From Actinokineospora inagensis DSM 44258 (lineage in GTDB: Bacteria; Actinomycetota; Actinomycetes; Mycobacteriales; Pseudonocardiaceae): 64,000 nucleotides of DNA. The stretch lies in NCBI RefSeq assembly GCF_000482865.1, contig NZ_KI519516.1:359086-423085 (forward strand), in the 5' to 3' direction. The notes below the pieces were generated by a model. The model was not told where the DNA came from, searched no databases, and saw nothing but the letters and a program-made list of their open reading frames with translations. Positions 32,121 through 42,260 of the stretch are shown here, in pieces (the stretch's first letter is position 1; the number at the start of each line of letters is the position of its first letter). The translations under genes were made by a program, and so were the position numbers.

Positions 32121-32753
32121 TTGCGCGTGTTGGGCGTCGACCCGGGTTTGACGCGGCTTGGCATCGCGGTTGTCGACGGCGGTGCCGGGCGCGCGGTCCA
32201 GGCCGTCGCGGTCGACGTGATCCGCACCCCGCCCGAGGACGAACTGGCGATCCGGCTGCTCAAGGTCGCCGACGCGCTGGAGGTCTGGCTGGACCGGCAC
32301 CGCCCCGAGGTGGTCGCCATCGAGCGGGTGTTCAGCCAGCACAACGTGCGTACCGCCATGGCCACCGCCCAGGCCGCCGGGGTGGTCGCGCTCGCCGCCG
32401 CCCGCCGCGGCCTGCCGGTCATGTTCCACACCCCGAGCGAGGTCAAGGCCGCCGTCACCGGCTCCGGTCGCGCCGACAAGGCCCAGGTCACGATGATGGT
32501 CACCAAGCTGCTCGGCCTGACCGAGGCCCCCAAACCCGCCGACGCGGCGGACGCGCTGGCGCTGGCCATCTGCCACCTCTGGCGCGCGCCGATCCGCAAC
32601 CGGATGGCCGAGGCCGAGGCCAGGGCGGCCGAACTGGCCCGCGCCCACCGTGCCAGGCTGGCCACCGCGCTGCGCACCCAGGGCAGGGCGGACCAGGGCA
32701 AGGCAGGCCCCGGCAAGACGGCGCGGAACAGCGGGAAAGCGGTGGGCGAGTGA
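32121..32753 (+). CDS. ruvC: crossover junction endodeoxyribonuclease RuvC
   Basis: This 210-residue Holliday-junction resolvase cuts paired strands of recombination intermediates. The catalytic acidic residues are seen in [12 protein letters not shown] (Asp 7), [10 protein letters not shown] (Glu near 68) and [14 protein letters not shown] (two Asp near 140). A basic Ala-rich tail follows from about 165. The TTG at 32121 has GGAGAGAACC upstream. It is first in the ruvC-ruvA-ruvB operon, with a 4-nt overlap to ruvA. A LexA-like box lies in its promoter. Confidence 0.96.
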   Translation: MRVLGVDPGLTRLGIAVVDGGAGRAVQAVAVDVIRTPPEDELAIRLLKVADALEVWLDRHRPEVVAIERVFSQHNVRTAMATAQAAGVVALAAARRGLPVMFHTPSEVKAAVTGSGRADKAQVTMMVTKLLGLTEAPKPADAADALALAICHLWRAPIRNRMAEAEARAAELARAHRARLATALRTQGRADQGKAGPGKTARNSGKAVGE

Positions 32754-33343
32754 TCTCCTCGGTTCGGGGCAAGGTGGCCGCGATCGGGCTGGACCACGCG
32801 GTGGTCGAGGTCGGCGGGATCGGGTTCGCCGTGCAGGCCACCCCGCACACGCTGGCCACGCTGCGCCGGGGTGACGAGGCGGCGCTGTCGACCGCGCTGG
32901 TCGTGCGCGAGGACTCGCTGACCCTGTTCGGGTTCGCCGACACCGAGGCCAGGGACCTGTTCTGGCTGCTGCAGACCGTGTCCGGCATCGGGCCCCGGCT
33001 GGCCCTGGCCACCCTGGCCGTGCTGGAGCCCGCGCAACTGCGCGCCGCGCTGGCCGACGGCAACATCACCGTGCTCACCCAGGTCCCCGGCATCGGCCGC
33101 AAGGGCGCCGAGCGGTTGATCATCGAGCTGCGGGACAAGGTCGGCGCGTTGCCGACCACCGCCGAACCCACCGCGCCCGCCGCGGGCCAGGTCCGCGGCT
33201 CGGTGGTGGAGGCCCTGGTCGGCCTCGGCTTCCCGGCCAAGCAGGCCGAGCAGACCGTGGACACCGTGCTCGCCGCCGACGCCACCGCCGACACGGCCGC
33301 CGTGCTGCGCACCGCGCTGGCCACCCTCGGGCGCAAGCGCTGA
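32750..33343 (+). CDS. ruvA: Holliday junction branch migration protein RuvA
   Basis: This 197-residue DNA-binding subunit forms a tetramer around the Holliday junction and loads RuvB. The N-terminal OB-fold ([20 protein letters not shown]), the helix-hairpin-helix pairs ([20 protein letters not shown] and [19 protein letters not shown]) and the C-terminal RuvB-binding UBA-like domain ([18 protein letters not shown]) are in order. The GTG start overlaps ruvC, and the gene end overlaps the ruvB ATG by one base. Confidence 0.97.
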   Translation: MISSVRGKVAAIGLDHAVVEVGGIGFAVQATPHTLATLRRGDEAALSTALVVREDSLTLFGFADTEARDLFWLLQTVSGIGPRLALATLAVLEPAQLRAALADGNITVLTQVPGIGRKGAERLIIELRDKVGALPTTAEPTAPAAGQVRGSVVEALVGLGFPAKQAEQTVDTVLAADATADTAAVLRTALATLGRKR

Positions 33344-34395
33344 TGGAGGAGACCGACCCGGAGTGGAGCGACCTGTCGCCGCTGGTGGCGCCGGGGGAGC
33401 GGGACGACGAGTCGTCGCTGCGGCCGCGCAGGCTGGCCGAGTTCGTCGGCCAGCCCCGGGTCCGCGAGCAGTTGCAACTGGTGCTGCAGGGCGCGACCCG
33501 GCGCGGCGCCCCACCCGACCACGTGCTGCTCTCCGGGCCGCCCGGCCTGGGCAAGACCAGCCTGGCCATGATCATCGCCGCCGAGCTGGGCAGGCCGATC
33601 CGGATCACCTCCGGGCCTGCCCTCGAACGCGCGGGCGACCTCGCCGCGATGCTGTCCAACCTGGTCGAGGGCGAGGTGATGTTCATCGACGAGATCCACC
33701 GGATCGCCCGCCCGGCCGAGGAGATGCTCTACCTGGCGATGGAGGACTTCCGGGTCGACGTGGTGATCGGCCGCGGCCCCGGCGCCACCTCCATCCCGCT
33801 GGAGATCGCCCCGTTCACCCTGGTCGGCGCCACCACCCGGTCCGGCTCGCTGACCGGCCCGCTGCGCGACCGGTTCGGCTTCACCGCGCACATGGAGTTC
33901 TACGTCCCCGAGGACCTGGAACTGGTGCTGCGCCGCTCGGCCACCATCCTCGGGGTCGACCTGCGCCCGGACGGCGCCGTGGAGATCGCGGGCCGCTCCC
34001 GGGGCACCCCCCGGATCGCCAACCGGCTGCTGCGCCGGGTCCGCGACTACGCCGAGGTCCGCGCGGACGGCGCCGTCGACCGCGCCGTGGCCCAGGCCGC
34101 GCTGGAGGTCTACGACGTCGACGAACTCGGCCTGGACCGGCTCGACCGGGCCGTGCTCTCCGCCTTGGTGCGCTCGTTCGGCGGCGGACCGGTCGGCGTC
34201 GCCACGCTGGCGGTCGCGGTCGGCGAGGAGCCGACCACCGTGGAAGAGGTGTGCGAGCCGTACCTGGTGCGCGCCGGGATGCTGGCCCGCACCCCACGCG
34301 GCCGGGTGGCGACCGCGCTCGCCTGGTCCCACCTGGGGCTCACCGCCCCGACCGACGCGCCCGGCTGGGCAGCGCCTACCCTGTTCGACGAGTGA
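33343..34395 (+). CDS. ruvB: Holliday junction branch migration ATPase RuvB
   Basis: This 350-residue AAA+ motor drives branch migration with RuvA. Visible motifs are [20 protein letters not shown], Walker [18 protein letters not shown] (near 63), Walker [10 protein letters not shown], sensor 1 [20 protein letters not shown] and the C-terminal winged helix ([17 protein letters not shown]). The ATG at 33343 overlaps the ruvA stop (TGATGG). The length is normal for actinobacteria. It ends the ruvCAB operon, with 158 nt before yajC. Confidence 0.98.
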   Translation: MEETDPEWSDLSPLVAPGERDDESSLRPRRLAEFVGQPRVREQLQLVLQGATRRGAPPDHVLLSGPPGLGKTSLAMIIAAELGRPIRITSGPALERAGDLAAMLSNLVEGEVMFIDEIHRIARPAEEMLYLAMEDFRVDVVIGRGPGATSIPLEIAPFTLVGATTRSGSLTGPLRDRFGFTAHMEFYVPEDLELVLRRSATILGVDLRPDGAVEIAGRSRGTPRIANRLLRRVRDYAEVRADGAVDRAVAQAALEVYDVDELGLDRLDRAVLSALVRSFGGGPVGVATLAVAVGEEPTTVEEVCEPYLVRAGMLARTPRGRVATALAWSHLGLTAPTDAPGWAAPTLFDE

Positions 34396-34553
34396 CCACC
34401 CGCATCCGGCGCCCGCCGCGACCACCGGGGCGCCGCACGTGGTCAGTGCTGATCAGGTGAGCACGTCGGTCGGCGTGACCTGGCAGACTCGAACAGGACA
34501 ACCCGAAACCGGACTTTTCGCCGAGCGAGACCGCCCGCGCGAATTGGAGTGAC

Positions 34554-34925
34554 ATGAACCAGTCTCTGATCCTCGTGCTCATGATCGCCGTGCTGGCGAT
34601 CCCGCTGGTGCTCAACTCGCGCAGGCAGAAGCGGATGGCCGCCGAGCAGAAGAACCTGCTCGGCTCGCTGAGCGTCGGCGACCGGGTGATGACCACCTCC
34701 GGCCTCTACGGCACCGTGTCCGACGTCTCCGACGAGGCCACCATCGGCATCGAGATCGCCCCCGGCGTCGAGACCACCTGGCTGCGCCAGGCCATCCGCG
34801 AGAAGGTCGGCCCGGACCTGGTCGACGAGGACGAGGACATCGACGAGGTCGACAGCACCCTCACCGGCGAGCACGAGTCCATCCCCGCGGAGGGCACCAC
34901 CGAGACCGGCAAATCGAAGAACTGA
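34554..34925 (+). CDS. yajC: preprotein translocase subunit YajC
   Basis: This 123-residue single-span protein of the SecDF-YajC accessory complex has an N-terminal membrane helix (LILVLMIAVLAIPLVLN, residues about 5-21). The conserved KRMAAEQKNLLGSLSVGDRVMTTSGLYGTV (two adjacent motifs) follows, then an acidic tail. It assists SecD and SecF in proton-motive-force-driven export. The ATG at 34554 follows TTGGAGTG. The gene is 211 nt upstream of secD. Confidence 0.94.
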   Translation: MNQSLILVLMIAVLAIPLVLNSRRQKRMAAEQKNLLGSLSVGDRVMTTSGLYGTVSDVSDEATIGIEIAPGVETTWLRQAIREKVGPDLVDEDEDIDEVDSTLTGEHESIPAEGTTETGKSKN

Positions 34926-35136
34926 GCGCACCTGCCGGTCGACTACGCCCGGGGTAAAGGGCTGTACGTGAGCCGTGCAACACTGAGTTGACCCCGCAGG
35001 CGCTACGCTGCGCCCTCACCCGATGTGCGCCTCGTGTGCACACCCGGGTGCGGGCGCAGTGTCATGACCACCTATCGCGGCGCGCACGTACCGAAGATCT
35101 CGTGCGGCCCGCGCGACTCGAGGAGACGGACCGACC

Positions 35137-37002
35137 GTGGCACCACCGGTTGGGCAGATCCGCCCAGGACGCTATCTGGCGTTCTTCCTAGCAATCGTCG
35201 TCGTCCTGTACTTGCTGGTCTTCCTGACCGGTGATCACAAGCTCAGTCCCAAGCTGGGCATTGATCTGCAGGGTGGCACCCGCGTCGCGCTGACCGCGCG
35301 GACCGACAACGGTCCGCCGAGCAAGGAATCGCTGAGCCTGGCCCGCGAGATCATCGAGCGCCGGGTCAACGGCACCGGGGTCAGCGGCGCCGAGGTGGTG
35401 CTGGACGGCAGCACGGTCGTGATCACCGTCCCCGGCGAGGACGGGGAGAAGGCCAAGGACCTCGGGCAGACCGCGCAGTTGCGGTTCCGCCCGGTGGTCG
35501 GGTCGGTGGCCGCGCAGCAGCAGCCGACCACGACGAACACCGAGCCGCCGCTGCCGTCGGTGACCGGGTCGGCCGCGCCGACCTCCCCGGCGGCCCCGAC
35601 CTCGGGCGCCCCCGCCGCGGGGACGACCACGGCCAAGCCGCAGGGCCGCCCGGCGCCCGCGCTGGCCGCCGCCCCGGCGACCACGACGACCAAGCCCGCG
35701 GCGACTACGACCACGCCACCCGCCGCGACCACCACCCCGGCCGCGCCTGCCACGTCTGCCGCCCCGGCTGCCGCCGACCCGGCGCTCGCCGCGTGCACGG
35801 ACTACCTGACCCTGCTGGCCGACCCCAAGGCCGAGGTCGCCAAGCAGATCACGGCGGCCAAGAAGTGCCGCCAGGACCCGAAGTTGGCCGACGGCAAGGA
35901 CGCCCAGGGCAACGCGGTCACCGCCGACCAGACGCTGCAGCAGGCCGCGCTGGCCAGCCTGGACTGCAACTCCACCAAGGCCGACCCGTTGGTCGGCAAC
36001 GACGACCCGAAGCTGCCGCTGGTCACCTGCGACCAGAAGGGCGCGGAGAAGTTCGTCCTCGGCCCGTCCTTCCTGGAGGGCACCGAGATCAACGACGCCA
36101 ACGCGCAGATGGACCCGCAGGGCGTCGGCTACGTGGTCAGCCTGAGCTTCAAGTCCACCGGCTCCAAGATCTGGTCGGACTACACCGCCGCGCACGTGCA
36201 GGACCGGGCCGCGTTCGTGCTCGACACCGAGGTCGTGTCCGCCCCGACCATCCAGGGCGCGATCAACGGCGACACGCAGATCACCGGCGGCCAGGGCGGC
36301 TTCAAGTCGGCCGAGGCCACCGAGTTGGCGCAGGTGCTCAAGTACGGCTCGCTGCCGCTGTCGTTCGAGTCCTCCGAGGCCGAGACGGTGTCCGCCACGC
36401 TGGGCCTCGCCTCGCTGGACGCCGGTCTGATCGCGGGCGCGATCGGCCTGGTGCTGGTCTTCCTGTACTGCCTGGTCTACTACCGGATCCTCGGTCTGCT
36501 CACGATCCTGTCGCTGGTCCTGTCCGGTGTGCAGGTGTTCGCGGTGCTGGTGCTGCTCGGCCGCTGGGTCGGCTACAGCCTGGACCTGCCGGGCATCGCC
36601 GGTCTGATCGTGGCGGTCGGGTTCACCGCGGACTCGTTCGTCATCTTCTTCGAACGGCTCAAGGACGAGATCCGCGAGGGCCGCACGTTCCGCTCGGCGG
36701 TGCCGCGGGCCTGGGTGCGCGGTAGGCGCACGATCCTGTCGGCGGACGCGGTGCTGTTCCTGGCCGCCGCGGTGCTCTACGCGCTGGCCGTCGGGCAGGT
36801 CCGCGGGTTCGCCTTCACCCTGGGCGTGTCCACCATCCTCGACCTGGTCGTGGTGTTCCTGGTGACGCACCCGCTGGTGGCGATGGCGTCGAAGTCCAAG
36901 CTCCTGTCCAACCCGAAGCTCTCCGGCCTCGGCTCGGTGCAGCGCTCCGGCGCAGCCCAGCGCGCGGCCAGGGTGCCGGTGTCCGCCGCGAAGGAAGTGT
37001 GA
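35137..37002 (+). CDS. secD: protein translocase subunit SecD
   Basis: This 621-residue RND-like Sec accessory protein pulls exported polypeptides using the proton gradient. The first membrane helix is at about 12-30, then LGIDLQGGTRVALTA (P1 domain). A long Ala/Pro/Thr-rich insert runs at about 124-216, then GYVVSLSFKSTGSKIW and ITGGQGGFKSAEATELAQVL (P1 head). Five further helices follow from about 426, with TADSFVIFFERLKDEIREGRTF (the conserved Asp). The insert lengthens it relative to E. coli SecD's equivalent region, as often seen in actinobacteria. Its end overlaps or abuts secF. Confidence 0.96.
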   Translation: MAPPVGQIRPGRYLAFFLAIVVVLYLLVFLTGDHKLSPKLGIDLQGGTRVALTARTDNGPPSKESLSLAREIIERRVNGTGVSGAEVVLDGSTVVITVPGEDGEKAKDLGQTAQLRFRPVVGSVAAQQQPTTTNTEPPLPSVTGSAAPTSPAAPTSGAPAAGTTTAKPQGRPAPALAAAPATTTTKPAATTTTPPAATTTPAAPATSAAPAAADPALAACTDYLTLLADPKAEVAKQITAAKKCRQDPKLADGKDAQGNAVTADQTLQQAALASLDCNSTKADPLVGNDDPKLPLVTCDQKGAEKFVLGPSFLEGTEINDANAQMDPQGVGYVVSLSFKSTGSKIWSDYTAAHVQDRAAFVLDTEVVSAPTIQGAINGDTQITGGQGGFKSAEATELAQVLKYGSLPLSFESSEAETVSATLGLASLDAGLIAGAIGLVLVFLYCLVYYRILGLLTILSLVLSGVQVFAVLVLLGRWVGYSLDLPGIAGLIVAVGFTADSFVIFFERLKDEIREGRTFRSAVPRAWVRGRRTILSADAVLFLAAAVLYALAVGQVRGFAFTLGVSTILDLVVVFLVTHPLVAMASKSKLLSNPKLSGLGSVQRSGAAQRAARVPVSAAKEV

Positions 37003-37007
37003 CGACC

Positions 37008-38300
37008 GTGTCCAGCAACGAGACCCCGAGCGCACACCTGAACGCGACCGGCGACGTCGCGGTCGGCGGCAAGCGCAGCGTGTTCGAGCGGCTCTACACC
37101 GGCACCGGCGCGTTCGACATCGTCGGCAAGCGCAGGCGCTGGTACCTCCTGTTCGGCACCCTGATGCTGGTCTGCGTCGCGTCGGTGATCTTCCGCGGCT
37201 TCAACCTCGGCATCGAGTTCGAGGGCGGCACCAAGATCGCGCTGCCCGCGACCAGCGCGTCCGGCCAGATCGGGACCGACCGGGTGCAGGAGGTGTTCAA
37301 GTCCGCCCTCGACCGCGAGCCGTCGGCGGTGCAGAAGGTCGGCGCGGGCAACACCGCCACCATCCAGATCACCTCGCCGACCCTCTCCGTCGCCGACGTG
37401 GCCAAGGTGAAGCAGGCGCTGTTCGACCAGCTCAAGCCGCAGCCGCCGAGCGGGACGCCGAGCGTGCAGGAGATCAGCGACAGCGCCGTGTCCGGCAGTT
37501 GGGGCAACGAGATCTCCCAGCAGGCCGGGATCGCGCTCGGCGTGTTCCTGGTGCTCGTGTCGATCTTCCTGGCGCTCTACTTCGAGAAGTGGATGGCCGT
37601 CTCGGCGCTGGCCGCGCTGGTGCACGACGTCATCTTCACCGCGGGCATCTACTCCATCGTCGGCTTCGAGGTCACCCCGGCCACGGTGATCGGCTTCCTC
37701 ACCATCCTCGGCTTCTCCCTCTACGACACGGTCGTGGTGTTCGACAAGGTCAAGGAGAACACCCGGGGCCTGCTCGGGCTGACCAGGCGCAGCTACGCCG
37801 AGGCGGCCAACCTGGCGCTGAACCAGACCCTGATGCGGTCGATCAACACCTCGCTGATCGCGCTGCTGCCGGTGATCGGCCTGCTCATCGTCGGCGTCGG
37901 CCTGCTCGGCGTCGGCACCCTGCAGGACCTGGCCCTGGTGCAGTTGGCAGGCATGCTCGCCGGTGTGCTCTCGTCGATCTTCCTGGCCACCCCGATCCTG
38001 GTCGACCTGAAGATGACCGAGCCGAAGTTCCAGGAGCAGGCCAAGCGGGTGCACCTGCGCCGGGCCAACCTGGCGCGGCGGCACGAGGCCGCCGACGCCG
38101 ACCTGTCCGACGACGACACGCTGGACGCGGAGGTCCGCCGGGAGCGCGCGTACGCCGTCGCCTCCAGCGTCCCCGCCCGCAACCCCAAGGCGAGCGACGC
38201 CCGCCGCGCCGGTCGGCCGACCGGCAAGTCCGGCGGCGCGGGATCCGGCTCGGGTTCGAGCAAGCCCGCAGGCAAGCCGTCGGGCAAGAAACGCCGTTGA
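37008..38300 (+). CDS. secF: protein translocase subunit SecF
   Basis: This protein of about 430 residues is the SecD partner. The first helix lies near 45 (WYLLFGTLMLVCVASVIFRG), followed by NLGIEFEGGTKIALP. Five more helices include LTILGFSLYDTVVVFDKVKE (conserved Asp) and MRSINTSLIALLPVIGLLIV. The basic, Ser/Gly-rich C-terminal tail (about 70 residues) is cytosolic. I prefer the GTG at 37008, 11 nt after AAGGAA; a GTG at 36999, overlapping the secD stop, is an alternative. Its stop overlaps the TTG start of apt. Confidence 0.95.
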   Translation: MSSNETPSAHLNATGDVAVGGKRSVFERLYTGTGAFDIVGKRRRWYLLFGTLMLVCVASVIFRGFNLGIEFEGGTKIALPATSASGQIGTDRVQEVFKSALDREPSAVQKVGAGNTATIQITSPTLSVADVAKVKQALFDQLKPQPPSGTPSVQEISDSAVSGSWGNEISQQAGIALGVFLVLVSIFLALYFEKWMAVSALAALVHDVIFTAGIYSIVGFEVTPATVIGFLTILGFSLYDTVVVFDKVKENTRGLLGLTRRSYAEAANLALNQTLMRSINTSLIALLPVIGLLIVGVGLLGVGTLQDLALVQLAGMLAGVLSSIFLATPILVDLKMTEPKFQEQAKRVHLRRANLARRHEAADADLSDDDTLDAEVRRERAYAVASSVPARNPKASDARRAGRPTGKSGGAGSGSGSSKPAGKPSGKKRR

Positions 38301-38821
38301 GTTCTGCCGCGCTGGACAGGGCGCTCGGTCTCGTCCGGGAGGTCACCGACTTCCCCGAGCCGGGCGTCCTGTTCCGTGATCTGACCCCGGTGCTGGCCGA
38401 CCCGTCGGCCCTGCGCGCCGTGGTCGACGCCCTCGCCGACCGGCTCCCGCCGGGTGTGCGCACCGTTCTCGCCCTCGAAGCCCGCGGCTTCCTCTTCGCC
38501 GCCGCTCTCGCCGCCACCCACGGCCTCGGCGTGGTCCCGGTCCGCAAGCCGGGCAAGCTCCCCGCGGTCGCCGACCGGGTCACCTTCGACCTGGAGTACG
38601 GCACCGCCACCTTCGAGCTCCCCGCCGACACGCTGGTCCCCGGTCAGCGCGTGGTCGTGGTGGACGACGTCCTCGCCACCGGCGGTACCCTCGCCGCCGC
38701 CACCCTGCTGGCCACCCGGGCGGGTGCCGTCGTCGAGTCCGCCCTCGTCGTCCTGGAGATCGGCGCGCTGGGCGGCCGCGGCCGAGTGGGTGTACCGGTG
38801 CACGCCGTGCGCACTGTTTGA
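38297..38821 (+). CDS. apt: adenine phosphoribosyltransferase
   Basis: This 174-residue purine-salvage enzyme converts adenine and PRPP to AMP. DFPEPGVLFRDLTPVLADP at the N-terminus, ALEARGFLFAAALA, and the PRPP-binding VVVVDDVLATGGTLAAA (near 118-134) are all intact. It starts with TTG at 38297 inside the last codons of secF (TTGA overlap), so it is translationally coupled. The neighbourhood secF-apt-relA is conserved in actinobacteria. Confidence 0.96.
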   Translation: MSSAALDRALGLVREVTDFPEPGVLFRDLTPVLADPSALRAVVDALADRLPPGVRTVLALEARGFLFAAALAATHGLGVVPVRKPGKLPAVADRVTFDLEYGTATFELPADTLVPGQRVVVVDDVLATGGTLAAATLLATRAGAVVESALVVLEIGALGGRGRVGVPVHAVRTV

Positions 38822-39023
38822 TCGCGGTCCGAATCGTCCGGCGGGCGGTCGGCCCGGTTCGCCCTGCCTGATCGGGTGAGCCGGTTCACCGGCCCAGGGG
38901 AACGCTTCAGCGCCCCACCACCCGGTCAGCGGCGCTTCCGGAGTTATTCTCGATACCCGGGCCACACCCGTGACCCGGACGCGCTGTGCGCCGCGACGGC
39001 GGACCGAGCTGCCGGGAGCATGG

Positions 39024-41315
39024 GTGACCCACGACGTGAGGACACAGGGGGACGCGCCCGCGGAGCCGCCGGGACCGTCGGCGACCCGCCGGGTGCGGTC
39101 CCGGCTGGCCAGGCGGATCACCGCGCAGCGCGCCGCCCCGGTCAAGCAGGTGCTGGAGCCGCTGGCCGCGGTGCACCGGGAGCTGCACCCGAAGGGCGAC
39201 CTCGGCCTGCTGCAGCACGCCTACGACGTGGCCGAGGAGATGCACCGCAACCAGCGGCGCAAGTCCGGCGACCCGTACATCACGCACCCGCTGGCGGTGG
39301 CGACCATCCTCGCCGAGCTGGGCATGGACACCACGACGCTGGTGGCCGCGCTGCTGCACGACACGGTGGAGGACACCGAGTACTCGCTGGACGGGCTGCG
39401 CGGCGACTTCGGCGACGAGGTCGCGCACCTGGTCGACGGGGTCACCAAGCTGGACAAGGTGCAGTTGGGCACCGCGGCCGAGGCCGAGACCATCCGCAAG
39501 ATGGTGATCGCGATGGCCAGGGACCCCCGGGTGCTGGTGATCAAGCTGGCCGACCGGCTGCACAACATGCGCACCATGCGGTTCCTGCCGCCGGAGAAGC
39601 AGGCGAAGAAGGCCCGCGAGACGCTGGAGGTGTTGGCCCCGCTGGCGCACCGGCTGGGCATGGCCACGGTCAAGTGGGAGCTGGAGGACCTGGCGTTCGC
39701 CATCCTGCAGCCGAAGAAGTACGACGAGATCGTCCGGCTGGTCGCCAACCGGGCGCCGTCGCGCGACACGTACCTGCAGACGGTGATCGGGCAGCTCGGC
39801 GGCGACCTGGAGTCGTCCCGGATCGCGGCGAAGGTCGAGGGCCGCCCCAAGCACTACTACTCGATCCACCAGAAGATGATCGTCCGCGGCCGCGACTTCG
39901 ACGACATCCACGACCTGGTCGGGGTGCGCATCCTGGTCGACGACGTGCGCGACTGCTACGCCGCGATGGGCGTGGTGCACGCGCTGTGGCAGCCGATGCC
40001 GGGCCGGTTCAAGGACTACATCGCCCAGCCCCGGTTCGGGGTGTACCAGTCGCTGCACACCACGGTGATCGGGCCGGACGGCAAGCCGCTGGAAGTGCAG
40101 ATCCGCACGCACGAGATGCACCGCACCGCCGAGTACGGCATCGCCGCGCACTGGCGGTACAAGGAGACCAAGGGCACCCACGCCGGGGTCGACGTCGACG
40201 AGATGGCCTGGATGCGGCAGTTGCTGGACTGGCAGCGGGAGGCCGCCGACCCGGGCGAGTTCCTGGAGTCGCTGCGCTACGACCTGGCCACCCGGGAGAT
40301 CTTCGTCTTCACCCCGAAGGGTGACGTGCAGACGTTGCCCGCCGGGTCGACGCCGGTGGACTTCGCCTACGCCGTGCACACCGAGGTCGGGCACCGGTGC
40401 ATCGGCGCCCGGGTCAACGGCCGCCTGGTGGCGCTGGAGCGCAAGCTGGAGAACGGCGAGGTCGTCGAGATCTTCACCTCGAAGGCCGAGGGCGCCGGGC
40501 CGAGCCGGGACTGGCTGGCCTTCGCCGCCTCGCCGCGGGCCCGCGCCAAGATCAAGCAGTGGTTCGCCAAGGAGCGCAAGGAAGAGGCGATCGAGGCGGG
40601 CAAGGACTCGATCACCAAGGAGGTGCGCCGGGTCGGGCTGCCCATGCAGCGGCTCGTGTCGGCGGACTCGGTGACCGCGTTGGCCAGGGAGCTGCGCTAC
40701 CCCGAGGTCAGCTCGCTGTACGCGGCGGTCGGCGAGGGCCACGTCTCGGCCAGGCACGTGGTGCAGCGGCTGGTCGCGCTGCTCGGTGGAGTTGACCACG
40801 CAGAGGAGGAGCTGGCCGAGCGGGCCACCCCGTCCACCATCACCCGCAGGCGCGGTTCCGGCGACGCGGGCGTGATCGTCAAGGACGCCACCGACGTGTG
40901 GGTGAAGCTGGCCCGCTGCTGCACCCCGGTGCCCGGCGACGACATCCTCGGGTTCGTCACCCGGGGCGGCGGGGTGAGCGTGCACCGCACCGACTGCACC
41001 AACGCCGACGACCTGGTGGGCAGCCCGGAGCGGCTGGTCGAGGTCGAGTGGGCGCCGTCGGAGTCGTCGGTGTTCCTGGTGGCCATCCAGGTGGAGGCGC
41101 TCGACCGGCACCGGCTGCTCTCCGACGTGACGAAGGTGCTGGCCGACGAGAAGGTCAACATCCTGTCGGCCTCGGTGACCACTTCGCGGGACCGGGTCGC
41201 GGTGAGCCGGTTCTCGTTCGAGATGGGCGACCCGAAGCACCTCGGTCACGTCCTCAAGGCGGTGCGCAGCGTCGAAGGTGTGTACGACGTCTACCGGGTC
41301 ACCTCGGCCTCTTAG
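39024..41315 (+). CDS. relA: bifunctional (p)ppGpp synthetase/hydrolase Rel
   Basis: This 763-residue stringent-response enzyme has an HD hydrolase domain ([25 protein letters not shown], residues about 70-190). The synthetase domain (about 240-390) contains [14 protein letters not shown] and the loop [20 protein letters not shown]; the RFKD motif marks a bifunctional, Mg-dependent Rel. TGS ([20 protein letters not shown]) and C-terminal ACT domains complete it. The GTG at 39024 follows GGGAG. TATTCT at 38945-38950 is a -10 candidate. The single rel gene sits at its conserved place after apt. Confidence 0.97.
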   Translation: MTHDVRTQGDAPAEPPGPSATRRVRSRLARRITAQRAAPVKQVLEPLAAVHRELHPKGDLGLLQHAYDVAEEMHRNQRRKSGDPYITHPLAVATILAELGMDTTTLVAALLHDTVEDTEYSLDGLRGDFGDEVAHLVDGVTKLDKVQLGTAAEAETIRKMVIAMARDPRVLVIKLADRLHNMRTMRFLPPEKQAKKARETLEVLAPLAHRLGMATVKWELEDLAFAILQPKKYDEIVRLVANRAPSRDTYLQTVIGQLGGDLESSRIAAKVEGRPKHYYSIHQKMIVRGRDFDDIHDLVGVRILVDDVRDCYAAMGVVHALWQPMPGRFKDYIAQPRFGVYQSLHTTVIGPDGKPLEVQIRTHEMHRTAEYGIAAHWRYKETKGTHAGVDVDEMAWMRQLLDWQREAADPGEFLESLRYDLATREIFVFTPKGDVQTLPAGSTPVDFAYAVHTEVGHRCIGARVNGRLVALERKLENGEVVEIFTSKAEGAGPSRDWLAFAASPRARAKIKQWFAKERKEEAIEAGKDSITKEVRRVGLPMQRLVSADSVTALARELRYPEVSSLYAAVGEGHVSARHVVQRLVALLGGVDHAEEELAERATPSTITRRRGSGDAGVIVKDATDVWVKLARCCTPVPGDDILGFVTRGGGVSVHRTDCTNADDLVGSPERLVEVEWAPSESSVFLVAIQVEALDRHRLLSDVTKVLADEKVNILSASVTTSRDRVAVSRFSFEMGDPKHLGHVLKAVRSVEGVYDVYRVTSAS

Positions 41316-41375
41316 TGGCCTCTTAGTGTCTGTTCCGTACAAGACGGGATGGTCCAAGAGGCTTAGGTTGGCCCG

Positions 41376-42260
41376 GTGAAGACACTCAGCGAAGACGCCT
41401 TCCGACGGGCCGAGGGGTTCGTGCAGCGGACCGCGCGAATCCTGGACCGCCGCCGTTTCGACCTGCTGTTCCACGACGGTCCCACCGAGCCCGTGCTGAC
41501 CGCCCTTGCCGCCTACCGCAACCCGGACGGCGGCTACGGGCACGCGTTGGAGCCGGATGGTCGTGGGCCGGGTAGTCAGCCGGTGACGGTTCTTACCGCG
41601 CTGCACGTGCTGCACGAGGCCCATACCGCGCCCGATGGGGTCGTCGAGTACCTGGAGTCCATCACCGCTGAGGATGGGGGAGTGCCGTTCGTGCACCCCA
41701 ACATCCGCGACTACCCGCGTGCGCCGTGGTGGCAGCTCTCGGACACCTACGAGGGTTCCCTGTTGCCGACCGCCAACCTGGTGGGCCTGCTGTGGCGCGC
41801 GGGCGTTTCTTCACCGTGGATCGACCGCACCGCCGAGTACTGCTGGACCCGGATCGACGCGATCACCGCGACCCACCCGTACGAGGCTCTGGGCTGCCTT
41901 ACCTTCCTCAACCACGCCCCCGATCGCCCCCGCGCCGAGGCGGCAGCGGCGCGCATCGGAAAGCTGGTGCGCGACAGCGGGTTTGTTGACATGGGCGACG
42001 GTGGCACCGCCCCAGACGGTTATAACCCGGCCGAGTTGCACACCCCGCACGAGTACGCGTCCACTCCGGACTCCCTCGCCCGCGCGTGGTTCACCGACGA
42101 CGAGATCGCCACGAGCCTGGACCGCCTGGTCGACACCCAGCACGAGGACGGTGGCTGGCGGGTGCGGTGGGGGATCTGGACGCCGGTGACGGAGTTCGAG
42201 TGGGCGGGCTGGGCCACCATCGAGTCGTTGCAGACCCTCAAGGCCTACGGCCGTTGGTGA
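41376..42260 (+). CDS. hypothetical alpha/alpha-toroid (prenyltransferase/squalene-cyclase-like) protein
   Basis: This 294-residue soluble protein is rich in repeated helix pairs with glycine/aspartate turns: RNPDGGYGHALEPDGRGPGS, EDGGVPFVHP, HEDGGWRVRWGIWTP and ALGCLTFLNH. The DGG-[YW]G/W turns resemble the QW-type repeats of alpha/alpha toroid folds. No catalytic DxDD or zinc site is obvious, so an enzymatic role is not supported. The GTG at 41376 follows TTAGGTTGGCCCG, a weak site. Its 3' end overlaps the convergent AraC gene by 23 nt. It is not part of the conserved mycobacterial block. Confidence 0.7.
   Translation: MKTLSEDAFRRAEGFVQRTARILDRRRFDLLFHDGPTEPVLTALAAYRNPDGGYGHALEPDGRGPGSQPVTVLTALHVLHEAHTAPDGVVEYLESITAEDGGVPFVHPNIRDYPRAPWWQLSDTYEGSLLPTANLVGLLWRAGVSSPWIDRTAEYCWTRIDAITATHPYEALGCLTFLNHAPDRPRAEAAAARIGKLVRDSGFVDMGDGGTAPDGYNPAELHTPHEYASTPDSLARAWFTDDEIATSLDRLVDTQHEDGGWRVRWGIWTPVTEFEWAGWATIESLQTLKAYGRW

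Noticed and set aside
34988..35009. TTGACC and TACGCT as a secD promoter
   Set aside because: The hexamers are only 10 bp apart, too close for a housekeeping promoter, and no better -35 is visible.
35188..37035. A 615-codon minus-strand frame opposite secD and similar long frames opposite thrS, relA, proS and ruvB
   Set aside because: They are shadows of real genes in GC-rich DNA: low-complexity Gly/Arg/Val/Asp-rich products with no domains.
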